Of a stretch of 64,000 nucleotides of DNA, positions 16,962-22,688 are shown one piece after another. The position numbers and the translations under genes were made by a program. The DNA comes from JADLHS01 sp049840435 (GTDB lineage Bacteria; Verrucomicrobiota; Verrucomicrobiia; Limisphaerales; JADLHS01). Each line of letters starts with the position of its first letter. Positions within the stretch are counted from its first letter, which is position 1. The notes under the pieces were generated by a model. The model was not told the origin of the DNA and did not search any database. It was given only the letters and a program-made list of their open reading frames with translations. The stretch spans positions 1 to 64,000 of the forward strand of contig JASGKY010000042.1 of NCBI GenBank assembly GCA_049840435.1, in the 5' to 3' direction.

Positions 16962-17708
16962 TCAGATTTCGATAACCAATGTCGGATCGAAACCAGTGTG
17001 CGGTTCGGTCGGATAACCGCGTGGATTTGCAACGACACGAGTGCCACCAACAGTAAAATCGGCACGATGATGAACATGACCGTGAATCCACAAGGCCGCT
17101 CCGCATTCTACCATGAACGATTCGAGGTTCGATGCAAACGCTGGGTTCAATGCGTCGTTCTGGAATCTCGACGGTACTGATTGAGGGCTTGGTGCGTGAT
17201 GAGTCACAACAACAATCTTCTTGCCTCGGGCCTTCTCAATCTGTTGGGCCAACCACTCCAGCGATTGCGCGTGAATCCGCCGTGCGTCACGCGGACGGAA
17301 ACGCCGGTAAGATGGCGTCACTCGAATCCGCCGAAAATCGGTCATCCCTGTCTGAGCGATGACTTCAGCGAGGACCGGGTCGCCATTCAAACGAAAATCC
17401 GTCCAAAGCGTCGCTCCGAGAAATGCCGCGTCTCCGATCTCCACTATGTCATTCTCCAAAACCTGGACGTTCGTGCCCTGGGCGATTTCTTTAATTTCCG
17501 CGACAAGCTTCGGAATCTTTTGCCCGTAGAACTCATGATTTCCCAAAACATAGATTATCGGTCGATCGGGGATGGTCTTGAGAATCCATTTGATTCCGTT
17601 TGTGCCCGTGTGAACGTCACCCGCGAGCACGACCACATCAGCATTCACGTTGATCGGCTCGAACGGCGCGAACTCCAAATGAAGATCGCTCAAGATGTGA
17701 ACGCGCAT
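16962..17708 (-). CDS. Calcineurin-like metallophosphoesterase
   Basis: This 248-residue protein has the full dimetal site: SDLHLE (7-12), GDVH (30-33), GNHEFYG (56-62), THHAPS (169-174) and HGHVHH (209-214). Family members hydrolyse phosphodiesters or monoesters, including RNA 2',3'-cyclic phosphates and 5' caps. It starts at the ATG at 17708, about 95 bases after the Ro60 stop with a strong hairpin between them, and ends five bases from tRNA-Cys. The position inside an RNA-repair island suggests RNA-end or nucleotide chemistry; that is inference, and the related sequences are mostly uncharacterised. Confidence 0.85.
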   Translation of the reverse strand: MRVHILSDLHLEFAPFEPINVNADVVVLAGDVHTGTNGIKWILKTIPDRPIIYVLGNHEFYGQKIPKLVAEIKEIAQGTNVQVLENDIVEIGDAAFLGATLWTDFRLNGDPVLAEVIAQTGMTDFRRIRVTPSYRRFRPRDARRIHAQSLEWLAQQIEKARGKKIVVVTHHAPSPQSVPSRFQNDALNPAFASNLESFMVECGAALWIHGHVHHRADFTVGGTRVVANPRGYPTEPHTGFDPTLVIEI

Positions 17709-17752
17709 AGTTGAGTTAACTTGGGTTTAATTCCCGTTTCGAGATTAAAGGA

Positions 17753-17781
17753 GCGGACGGGAAGCTTTCACTCCCGCCCGC
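17753..17781 (-). terminator. Strong hairpin between Ro60 and phosphoesterase genes
   Basis: The minus strand can form an 11-pair stem (GCGGGCGGGAG / TTCCCGTCCGC, one mismatch) with a short loop, followed by the weak tract CCTTTAAT. It may be a partial terminator, or a processing/stability hairpin that separates Ro60 expression from the downstream tRNA block. Confidence 0.4.
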
Positions 17782-17801
17782 ATTGATGTTCATTTCGTTC
17801 G

Positions 17802-19490
17802 TCAACCGCGAATGAAGTGCGCGATAACTGCCGGCGCACTCGTGTCGAAGCCCACCACGTCCATCATGCCGCGGTCATTCGGGTCGGCGAGGGTGAAGCC
17901 GTTGGAGGTCATGCCCACAACGACCGCCTTCGCGCCACCGACGAACTCGCTGCGATACTGACGCAGCGCCTGGGCCGGATGGATGTGGCCCGCCCACGTT
18001 TCGCTGTCCGTGTAGGTGATGAAGCCCGACACGTTCAACTTGTTGCGAGCGGCCCACAGCATCGGCAGGGCGCAGTCCGTGCCACCCATCGGGATGGCTT
18101 CGATGCGCTTGATGACTTCGGCCAAGCGCATACGTGGCGAAAGGTTCACACGGGTGATACCCGATTCGCCACCGCCCCACATGCCGCCGTGACCACGGGC
18201 CGCCGCCGAGAACGCGATGATTTCGCATTCCGGCTCCGTTGCCGCCGTGATAAGCGCCATAGCTGCGCTCGCTTCGCGGGCCGAGATGCACGAACCCGCG
18301 ATCATCGAACTGGCCATCGAACCGCTCACGTCGAGCGCGAGCAGCACCGGCTTGCCGCACGGTTCAACGTTCTGGAACGTCGCGTAAAACGCTTCGTCCA
18401 GCGCGTCCACCACGGCTTGCACCGGCGACCACTTGAGCAAACCCTTGTCGCCGTGCCCCTGGGCGTAGATCTTCTGCGCTACAAGGACTGCGAGTGGATG
18501 GATACGCGCCCGCTTGAGCGCCGTCTCGTCGCGCAGTTTGCGGACGATAAGACGCTTCGCGTCGCTGAACGGCTTGAGCAGACCGAGGCTCGTCATCTTG
18601 CCGAGGTTGCGGATCATCGCCGTCAGCGGCATGCGTTCGAGCAAGGCTTCCCACACCACGGCTTCGTTGAGCCACTGCGTCGGAATCGCTTCGCGCGGCA
18701 GATCAAACTCGTCAATGAGCTTCACGATTTGACCCGCATACGAAGCGCGCTTTGCTTCCTCGAATGCCTGCACAAGCAACGGCAGTTCACCGACCGCGCC
18801 ATACTTTGCGACGCGATCTTCACCGCGAACCTTGCGCTTCACCTCGCGTTCACCTAGCGAATCCGTGCCATTCAACATCCAGCGGAAAACCGCGTCGTGC
18901 TGAACGGACGGAGCGACCGGGTGCGCGAGGCGGAGCAGGTCCGCGTGTGACCAGCCATCGCGTTGCTGATACTTCACGGCCTGATGCGCGAGGTCGTCGG
19001 CGCCGCGGTCCACATACCAGCGACCAACAGCGTTGCGCAGACCGCGACCCCAGCCACGCATCGCGTTCACGTATTCGGCGAAGTGGAACAAGTGCGTGCC
19101 GATACGGCAGACCTTGCCCAAGCTCGCGAACGCGTGAGCCTTCGCCGCTGCGTCGCCGTGCGTCACGACGAGGGCGAGGGCGAAGATGGCCGGATCGTTC
19201 TTTGGTGCGCGACCGGTATCGCTGATTTCAACGATGCGATTCACGGCACGAACACCGTCGGCCTTGATGCAGCGGATGAGCGCGTCGTGATTTTGCTTCA
19301 CGAGTTCGCGTTCACCGATGTAATAGGTGCCGCCTTCCGCGCCGAGGATCAGGAAGCGGTCGAGCCGCGTCCAATCATCCACCGCCCACGAGTAACCGTT
19401 ATTCGAGTTGCGGACCTGGTTCGTGCCCGGAATCGGCTGCGACTGCGGCGTGGCGCGACGATTGAAAAGCTTTGCGTAGTTGATAGCCAT
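17802..19490 (-). CDS. rsr: Ro60/TROVE-domain RNA-binding protein
   Basis: From the ATG at 19490 (preceded by an AGAGAGGG ribosome-binding site) the protein has 562 residues, close to vertebrate Ro60 (538). Residues about 15-360 are the HEAT-like TROVE ring, with a characteristic start YSWAVDDWTRLDRFLILG and GGTYYIGERELV. Residues about 378-560 form a von Willebrand A domain with an intact MIDAS: DVSGSM (387-392), GGTD (469-472) and TDSET (494-498). Ro60 rings bind ends of misfolded RNA in the central hole and Y RNAs on the outer face, and in bacteria can hand substrates to PNPase. Candidate Y RNAs lie 0.5-2.1 kb upstream on the same strand. The longer open frame upstream (to 19643) lacks family sequence. 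Confidence 0.95.
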   Translation of the reverse strand: MAINYAKLFNRRATPQSQPIPGTNQVRNSNNGYSWAVDDWTRLDRFLILGAEGGTYYIGERELVKQNHDALIRCIKADGVRAVNRIVEISDTGRAPKNDPAIFALALVVTHGDAAAKAHAFASLGKVCRIGTHLFHFAEYVNAMRGWGRGLRNAVGRWYVDRGADDLAHQAVKYQQRDGWSHADLLRLAHPVAPSVQHDAVFRWMLNGTDSLGEREVKRKVRGEDRVAKYGAVGELPLLVQAFEEAKRASYAGQIVKLIDEFDLPREAIPTQWLNEAVVWEALLERMPLTAMIRNLGKMTSLGLLKPFSDAKRLIVRKLRDETALKRARIHPLAVLVAQKIYAQGHGDKGLLKWSPVQAVVDALDEAFYATFQNVEPCGKPVLLALDVSGSMASSMIAGSCISAREASAAMALITAATEPECEIIAFSAAARGHGGMWGGGESGITRVNLSPRMRLAEVIKRIEAIPMGGTDCALPMLWAARNKLNVSGFITYTDSETWAGHIHPAQALRQYRSEFVGGAKAVVVGMTSNGFTLADPNDRGMMDVVGFDTSAPAVIAHFIRG

Positions 19491-19723
19491 GATTGCCCTC
19501 TCTTTCTTTGTGTGCGCCGCCAACTCCTGGCGCGGATGTGTCGTTTGGAACTGCGGACAAGTTGGTAAACGTGGGGATGGTTCGTTTAATAGACGAGATA
19601 ACCCATGTTCGGTTGGCCCGCAGAAGTGCTGGCGCACAGCCAATGCGCTTCGCGCTATTCATTCGCGGAAAAAAGTGATTCCGTTTGGCGCCGTCGTAAC
19701 GACCGGAGCGGAGACAACAGTTC

Positions 19724-19906
19724 TTAAAAGCTGCGTCCTGAACCGCATGGACAGAGGTCGTTGCGGCCGAGTTTTTCGAAAAGCTCCTTATCTCCGTGAA
19801 CGATGCGCACGCCGCGTTTCACTTGTGTCTCGGACGGGAATCCTTTGCGCCGTTTGCTGGTGATTTCGAAGTTTGAGTCTTCTGAGTCAATGATGTGATT
19901 TGCCAT
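19724..19906 (-). CDS. Small protein ending in a SEC-C-type CPCGSG motif
   Basis: A 60-residue protein with a good ribosome-binding site (GGAGG, six bases before the ATG at 19906). The C-terminus reads GRNDLCPCGSGRSF and then stops. SEC-C motifs, as in the SecA tail, normally finish with a second Cys pair (CPCGSG...CC) to bind zinc; here the last two Cys are missing, so metal binding may need a partner or dimer. The N-terminal part is acidic then basic (NFEITSKRRKGF). It lies between the Ro60 gene and the first Y RNA on the same strand. Function unknown; a small adaptor for Ro60 is a guess. Confidence 0.6.
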   Translation of the reverse strand: MANHIIDSEDSNFEITSKRRKGFPSETQVKRGVRIVHGDKELFEKLGRNDLCPCGSGRSF

Positions 19907-19967
19907 ACGGCCTCCAAGGTTGAGGGTTGCGGTTGAATCATCGCAGCGCGCGCCATGATGAAAATGC

Positions 19968-20079
19968 TGATGGGCAAGGGACGACGCGGGGATTGCTCTA
20001 CCACTGAGCTACTGCCCCATCTGGCGGGGCAGAACGGAGTCGAACCGATGACAGATAACCCGACATCTTCGGCCCATCA
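19968..20079 (-). ncRNA. YrlA-like Y RNA 1 (circularly permuted tRNA fold)
   Basis: Ends pair as TGATGGGC/GCCCATCA. Inside this stem lies CGAAG opposite CTT, matching the conserved Ro60-binding helix of Y RNAs. Read 5' to 3', a T arm (ATCGG TTCGACT CCGTT) and the acceptor 3' strand CTGCCCC come first. Then follow GCCA-GAT, the acceptor 5' strand GGGGCAG and a textbook D arm (GCTC AGTGGTA GAGC). The tRNA halves are therefore in swapped order, joined through the acceptor and open at the anticodon side, as in YrlA RNAs. T loop and D loop are canonical, unlike the tRNAs around it. An encoded CCA between the halves is notable. Confidence 0.75.
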
Positions 20080-21013
20080 AAATAGCTTGTGCACAGTTGT
20101 TGAAAGCAGCGGGCAAGGAGCGATCTGGATAGCACTGTCGCTCTACGAATTGAGCTACTCGCGTCGAAACGCGAAGGCGGATTTGCACCGCCAACCTACA
20201 GTGTCCGATAACCCATGATCTTCGGCCCGCCGAGACCTGAAGCGCAGTCGTCAATCGGCAGCGGATGCTACCAATTGAAGACTGCGCTTTGAGCCCTATC
20301 GCATTTCGCAAATCATAGCGTCTTAATTCCCGGTGTGAGAGTTGGCGCTTATGAACACACCATAGATAGGCGTGGCGATGTTGCGTAATCTCTTCGCGCC
20401 TTAATGTGCGTTCGAGCGCATGGTCATAAACAGGGACTTTGATGCCATCCGGCCTCTCAAAGCGGCATGCAAACCAGAGGCCGCGAATTTGTTGCACCGC
20501 GAGGTTCTTCCCAATCCAACGAGCAGCCACCGGCAGTTTCTGCTCGCTAGCTCGCAACACTCGTTTGGACATCTGAGGAATCACTTGCAGCAAACCGGTT
20601 TCCGGATGCACAAAGAACAGATTCCAACCGTAACGCCGCTCCTCCACCGGCACGATGCCTCGCCCGCGATAGCCCATTTCGAGCACACAAACCCTTTCCT
20701 CGTGCATGAATGTGTGTCGCTCCACAAATTGAAGCAGGTGAGTTTTGACGTGCGCGCGGATGATGCTGTCTGGTTTGATCACGGCGCAGGCTTCGGAATA
20801 AACATCGTTCCACGCTCGGCCCACCTGTGCCTGCAACCAGCGCTTCAACGGACCGAGTAAATCCGTCAGGCCCTTGCGATGCCGGTGTGGGCGTTTAATG
20901 CCTTCAAACTTTGGTAGAAGTTCGTCAGGCAGGTTGGCGCGTCGCCCTTTCTTGCTCGGGCCGGGATTCCAACGCGGTCGTTCCACGACGACTTTGTGCA
21001 TGTCTGGTCTCAT
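20009..21013 (-). CDS. Unrecognised basic protein of the Ro60/tRNA island
   Basis: The open frame spans 334 codons but runs through the hairpin and both Y RNAs, so the real protein probably ends near residue 240 (about 20290), after KRQLSHRELRRYDLRN. I cannot name the family. Visible features are a basic, Pro-rich start (VVVERPRWNPG, GRRANLPDELLPKFEG), a conserved-looking block LKRWLQAQVGRAWNDVYSE (57-75) and a helical stretch IRAHVKTHLLQFVERH (85-100). Two beta-rich segments follow (RYGWNLFFVHPETGLL, 127-142; RGLWFACRFERP, 177-188). Charge and position between Ro60 and the Y RNAs suggest RNA binding. It starts at the ATG at 21013 or four codons later. Confidence 0.6.
   Translation of the reverse strand: MRPDMHKVVVERPRWNPGPSKKGRRANLPDELLPKFEGIKRPHRHRKGLTDLLGPLKRWLQAQVGRAWNDVYSEACAVIKPDSIIRAHVKTHLLQFVERHTFMHEERVCVLEMGYRGRGIVPVEERRYGWNLFFVHPETGLLQVIPQMSKRVLRASEQKLPVAARWIGKNLAVQQIRGLWFACRFERPDGIKVPVYDHALERTLRREEITQHRHAYLWCVHKRQLSHRELRRYDLRNAIGLKAQSSIGSIRCRLTTALQVSAGRRSWVIGHCRLAVQIRLRVSTRVAQFVERQCYPDRSLPAAFNNCAQAILMGRRCRVICHRFDSVLPRQMGQ
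20107..20232 (-). ncRNA. YrlA-like Y RNA 2 (permuted, TTCG-capped acceptor)
   Basis: Terminal stem CGGCGGGC/GCCCGCTG with GGGC-CGAAG facing CTT-GCCC. The T arm GGCGG TGCAAAT CCGCC is followed by TTCGCGT, a TTCG cap, ACGCGAG and the D arm GCTC AATTCGTA GAGC. The anticodon-side stem ACAGT/ACTGT opens into the Ro60-binding stem. The segment GGGCCGAAGAT plus GGGTTATC is shared with Y RNA 1, with three variable bases between them. It is the only one of the five with G55 in the T loop. Confidence 0.75.
20238..20291 (-). other. Long near-perfect hairpin upstream of Y RNA 2
   Basis: AAGCGCAGTC pairs with GACTGCGCTT, then TCAAT with ATTGA, then GGTAGC with GCTGCC around an ATCC loop: about 21 pairs interrupted only by single-base mismatches. 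It lies between the basic-protein gene and Y RNA 2. No T tract follows, so a processing or insulating element, or another small RNA, is more likely than a terminator. Confidence 0.55.
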
Positions 21014-21043
21014 GTGAGTTTATGGTTGAGTGTTGATGGTCGT

Positions 21044-21061
21044 GCCGAACCGGAGTTCGGC
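21044..21061 (-). other. Short perfect hairpin after Y RNA 3
   Basis: GCCGAA/TTCGGC with a six-base loop on the minus strand, 12 bases after the end of Y RNA 3 and upstream of the basic-protein gene. No T tract. Confidence 0.4.
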
Positions 21062-21072
21062 GTTTCAGGGAC

Positions 21073-21204
21073 TCGACGGATAAAGATCGAACTGGGAATT
21101 TACGTGCTCTACCGCTGAGCTACCCCGGCGTTTGGAGCCGAAGGCGGGACTCGAACCCGCGACCACGTCGTCTTAAGCGATAACCCAATCCTGCGACCCG
21201 TCGA
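21073..21204 (-). ncRNA. YrlA-like Y RNA 3 (permuted tRNA fold)
   Basis: Terminal stem TCGACGGGT/ATCCGTCGA, then CGC bulge and AGGAT/ATCTT, a variant of the Ro60-binding motif. T arm GCGGG TTCGAGT CCCGC, acceptor CTTCGGC, then T-CCA-AAC, acceptor GCCGGGG and D arm GCTC AGCGGTA GAGC. Contains the shared GGGTTATC box. Canonical T54-T55-C56 and a D loop with GG. CCA is encoded between the two acceptor strands as in Y RNA 1. Confidence 0.62.
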
Positions 21205-21211
21205 AAAGTGA

Positions 21212-21317
21212 GACGGACAAAAAGCGAGTTGGGAATCCATCAGCTACCTGATGGCGCGGGGATCGAACCCGCTCGCGGTTTCCCGCTTCACCGATAACCC
21301 AAACTCAACGGCCCGTC
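21212..21317 (-). ncRNA. YrlA-like Y RNA 4 (no D arm)
   Basis: Terminal stem GACGGGC/GTCCGTC, then GAGTT/AACTC, the GGGTTATC box, an anticodon-side stem TTCCC/GGGAA, and T arm GCGGG TTCGATC CCCGC. The acceptor is a closed hairpin CCATCAG-GTAG-CTGATGG and no D arm follows. Its Ro60 helix deviates (CGTT instead of CGA). Seven bases separate it from Y RNA 3. Confidence 0.5.
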
Positions 21318-21325
21318 GAAAGTGA

Positions 21326-21399
21326 CGCTCCCGATGGGAATCGAACCCACATTACCCGAGCCAAGCCCGGGCGTTCTATCGCAGTTGAACTACGGGAAT
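21326..21399 (-). tRNA. tRNA with canonical T loop among the Y RNAs (anticodon UUG or UGG)
   Basis: Acceptor ATTCCCG/CGGGAGC with the first pair mismatched, D arm GTTC/GAAC, T arm GTGGG TTCGATT CCCAT and no CCA. The anticodon arm CCCGG/TCGGG holds GCTTGGC: UUG at 34-36 if a seven-base loop is used, with C33. Its normal T loop and missing CCA set it apart from the 36 block tRNAs. Confidence 0.55.
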
Positions 21400-21403
21400 A
21401 TCC

Positions 21404-21433
21404 GACGAACGGTGCAATGTTATTGCATCGTTC
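21404..21433 (-). other. 13-pair hairpin between Y RNA 5 and the canonical-loop tRNA
   Basis: CGAACGATGCAAT pairs with ATTGCACCGTTCG (one mismatch) around a four-base loop. Five bases upstream of the 21.4-kb tRNA. No T tract follows on the minus strand. Confidence 0.5.
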
Positions 21434-21449
21434 GTGGACGCGGGTCTGC

Positions 21450-21479
21450 GCCGAAGGCGACCCAACGTCGCACTTCGGC
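21450..21479 (-). other. Hairpin immediately after Y RNA 5
   Basis: GCCGAAG/CTTCGGC stacked on GCGAC/GTCGC with one bulged T and a five-base loop, seven bases after the end of Y RNA 5. Similar strong hairpins flank the other Y RNAs. Confidence 0.5.
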
Positions 21480-21485
21480 AAAGAC

Positions 21486-21615
21486 AGATGGGCAAGTGGC
21501 GTGATCGAACGGAGGCACTCCATGCCGGGAATCGAACCCGGACCGCCAAGGCTTGCGCCACGGACGGTACGCCCTCCTTATTGGTGGAGGATAACCGATC
21601 AACTTCGGCCCATCT
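21486..21615 (-). ncRNA. YrlA-like Y RNA 5
   Basis: Terminal stem AGATGGGC/GCCCATCT, then CG bulge and AAGT/ACTT, the classical Ro60 helix, then GATCG/CGATC. Contains GGTTATC, a CCTCC/GGAGG hairpin, a GGC-GCAA-GCC hairpin, T arm CCGGG TTCGATT CCCGG, and an acceptor-like hairpin ATGGAG-TGC-CTCCGT. No D arm is evident and there are additional hairpins, so its tRNA mimicry is looser. It is the first Y RNA transcribed after the 16-tRNA block. Confidence 0.62.
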
Positions 21616-21625
21616 AAATTGGAAA

Positions 21626-21701
21626 TGGTCAGGAAGCCGGGACTAGCACCCGGACCGTCTCCTTCACAGGGAGAGATGCTGCTAATTACACCACGCTCCT
21701 G
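21626..21701 (-). tRNA. tRNA-His(GUG), lacking G-1 and C73
   Basis: Acceptor CAGGAGC/CTTCCTG (last pair mismatched), anticodon loop CTGTGAA on TCTCC/GGAGA, T loop TGCTAGT (G55), A73, CCA. There is no extra 5' G and the discriminator is A, whereas the ordinary tRNA-His at 26.95 kb has both His identity features. Confidence 0.83.
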
Positions 21702-21710
21702 ATTTGAAAT

Positions 21711-21786
21711 TGGAGCCCCGGGTCGGACTCGCACCGACGAATACGAGTTTACGAAACTCGCCCTGTAGCTGCTGAGGCACGGGGGC
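21711..21786 (-). tRNA. tRNA-Thr(CGU)
   Basis: Acceptor GCCCCCG/CCGGGGC with one mismatch, anticodon loop TTCGTAA on CGAGT/ACTCG, T loop TGCGAGT (G55), T73, CCA. Confidence 0.84.
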
Positions 21787-21794
21787 TTGAAAAG

Positions 21795-21872
21795 TGGCGC
21801 TCTCACGTGGATTTGCACCACGAACCTCCGCCTTCGCAGAGCGGCGTGCAGAACTAATTACACCTTGAGAGC
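21795..21872 (-). tRNA. tRNA-Arg(GCG)
   Basis: Acceptor GCTCTCA/TGAGAGC, anticodon loop CTGCGAA, T loop TGCAAAT (G55), G73 (allowed for Arg), CCA. In bacteria CGN codons are normally read by ICG, so a GCG anticodon is unusual. Confidence 0.84.
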
Positions 21873-21893
21873 GGCTTGCGCCGGGCAATTATT

Positions 21894-21970
21894 TGGTATC
21901 CGTGGCCGGACTTGCACCGGCTAGGGTCGGATTGAAATCCGGCTGCGCGAGCGACTTTGCATTCACGGAT
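21894..21970 (-). tRNA. tRNA with six-base anticodon loop (UUC or UCA)
   Basis: Acceptor ATCCGTG/CACGGAT, T arm GCCGG TGCAAGT CCGGC (G55), A73, CCA. The anticodon stem CGGA/TCCG encloses TTTCAA, one base short. It reads UUC (Glu) or UCA (opal), and the A73 does not support Glu (other Glu tRNA has G73). Confidence 0.65.
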
Positions 21971-21987
21971 GACTGGCGCTGGCAAAT

Positions 21988-22062
21988 TGGTCCCCGAAGT
22001 TGGCATCGCACCAACGTCTCCTCGGCTTCAACGAGGCGCTAATCTATCTCAGCTACTCGGGG
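21988..22062 (-). tRNA. tRNA-Phe(GAA)
   Basis: Acceptor CCCCGAG/TTCGGGG, anticodon loop TTGAAGC on CCTCG/CGAGG, T loop TGCGATG (G55), A73, CCA. Confidence 0.88.
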
Positions 22063-22096
22063 GCGCTGGCGCACGGCGGTTATTTGTGCGCGCAAA

Positions 22097-22170
22097 TGGT
22101 TGTCCCACACGGTAACGCTCCGCGGTCTCTCGCTTATCAGGCGAGCGCTCTGCTTTTGAGCTACGGGACA
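22097..22170 (-). tRNA. tRNA-Ile(GAU)
   Basis: Acceptor TGTCCCG/TGGGACA, D arm GCTC/GAGC, anticodon loop CTGATAA on CTCGC/GCGAG, T loop AGCGTTA (G55), A73, CCA. Confidence 0.9.
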
Positions 22171-22186
22171 ATGTCGATTTTGTGAT

Positions 22187-22276
22187 TGGCGGAAGGCGTC
22201 GGTAATGCTCCGACCTCGGCTCGCGCCGATTCTGTTTTCGAGACAGGTGCAGCCAGCTTATATCTGCCTGCCTTCC
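22187..22276 (-). tRNA. tRNA-Ser(CGA)
   Basis: 90 bases, acceptor GGAAGGC/GCCTTCC, anticodon loop CTCGAAA, long variable arm CGGC-GCGA-GCCG, T loop AGCATTA (G55), G73, CCA: class II Ser. Confidence 0.9.
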
Positions 22277-22281
22277 AGAAA

Positions 22282-22357
22282 TGGTCAGGGTGGAGAGAAT
22301 TGCACTTCCGTCCTCCTCGTTCCAAGCGAGGCCGTCTGCTACTGACATTACATCCTG
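22282..22357 (-). tRNA. tRNA-Pro(UGG) a
   Basis: Acceptor CAGGATG/CACCCTG, anticodon loop CTTGGAA on CCTCG/CGAGG, D loop AGTAGCA, T loop TGCAATT (G55), A73, CCA. T stem has one mismatch. Confidence 0.84.
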
Positions 22358-22362
22358 AAGAT

Positions 22363-22437
22363 TGGCTGCCAGGGTTGGACTCGCACCAACACCGAACGGC
22401 TTAACAGACCGTCGTGCTACTTTGACACCACCTGGCA
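22363..22437 (-). tRNA. tRNA-Asn(GUU)
   Basis: Acceptor TGCCAGG/CCTGGCA, anticodon loop CTGTTAA on ACGGT/GCCGT, T loop TGCGAGT (G55), G73 as expected for Asn, CCA. Confidence 0.9.
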
Positions 22438-22438
22438 A

Positions 22439-22514
22439 TGGTGCTGCCGGCAGGATTCTCACCTGCATGAGTCCGCTTAGAAGACGGATGCCTGAATGAT
22501 TCGGCCACGACAGC
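22439..22514 (-). tRNA. tRNA-Arg(UCU)
   Basis: Acceptor GCTGTCG/CGGCAGC, anticodon loop CTTCTAA, T loop TGAGAAT (G55, A56), A73, CCA. Confidence 0.88.
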
Positions 22515-22524
22515 AATTTGAAAT

Positions 22525-22600
22525 TGGTCGGAGCGGCAGGATTTTCACTTGCGACCTCGCGGGCCCAAGCCGCGCGCTCTAAAGACTGAGCTACGCTCCG
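22525..22600 (-). tRNA. tRNA-Pro(UGG) b
   Basis: Acceptor CGGAGCG/CGCTCCG, D arm GCTC/GAGC, anticodon loop CTTGGGC on CGCGG/CCGCG, T loop TGAAAAT (G55), A73, CCA. Same anticodon as the 22.3-kb gene but an unrelated body. Confidence 0.85.
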
Positions 22601-22607
22601 AGAAAAA

Positions 22608-22683
22608 TGGCGGAACCGAAGGGACTTGCACCCTCAGCCTTCCCGCAGACAACGGGTTGCTCCTCTGATTGAGCTACGGATCC
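22608..22683 (-). tRNA. tRNA-Asp(GUC)
   Basis: Acceptor GGATCCG/CGGTTCC with one mismatch, anticodon loop TTGTCTG, D arm GCTC/GAGC, T loop TGCAAGT (G55), G73 as expected for Asp, CCA. Confidence 0.86.
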
Positions 22684-22688
22684 AGAAA

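Noticed and set aside
20009..20290. C-terminal 94 codons of the basic-protein open frame
   Set aside because: This part is complementary to no protein pattern and overlaps the long hairpin and both Y RNAs; the open frame is probably accidental.
19968..21615. True permuted tRNA genes like those of red algae
   Set aside because: Halves are in swapped order, but terminal stems with the CGAAG/CTT Ro60-type helix and a nearby Ro60 gene fit YrlA Y RNAs better; no bulge-helix-bulge splice site with a seven-base anticodon loop could be drawn.
19968..21615. Self-splicing introns in tRNA genes
   Set aside because: Inserts are far too short and lack group I or II core elements.
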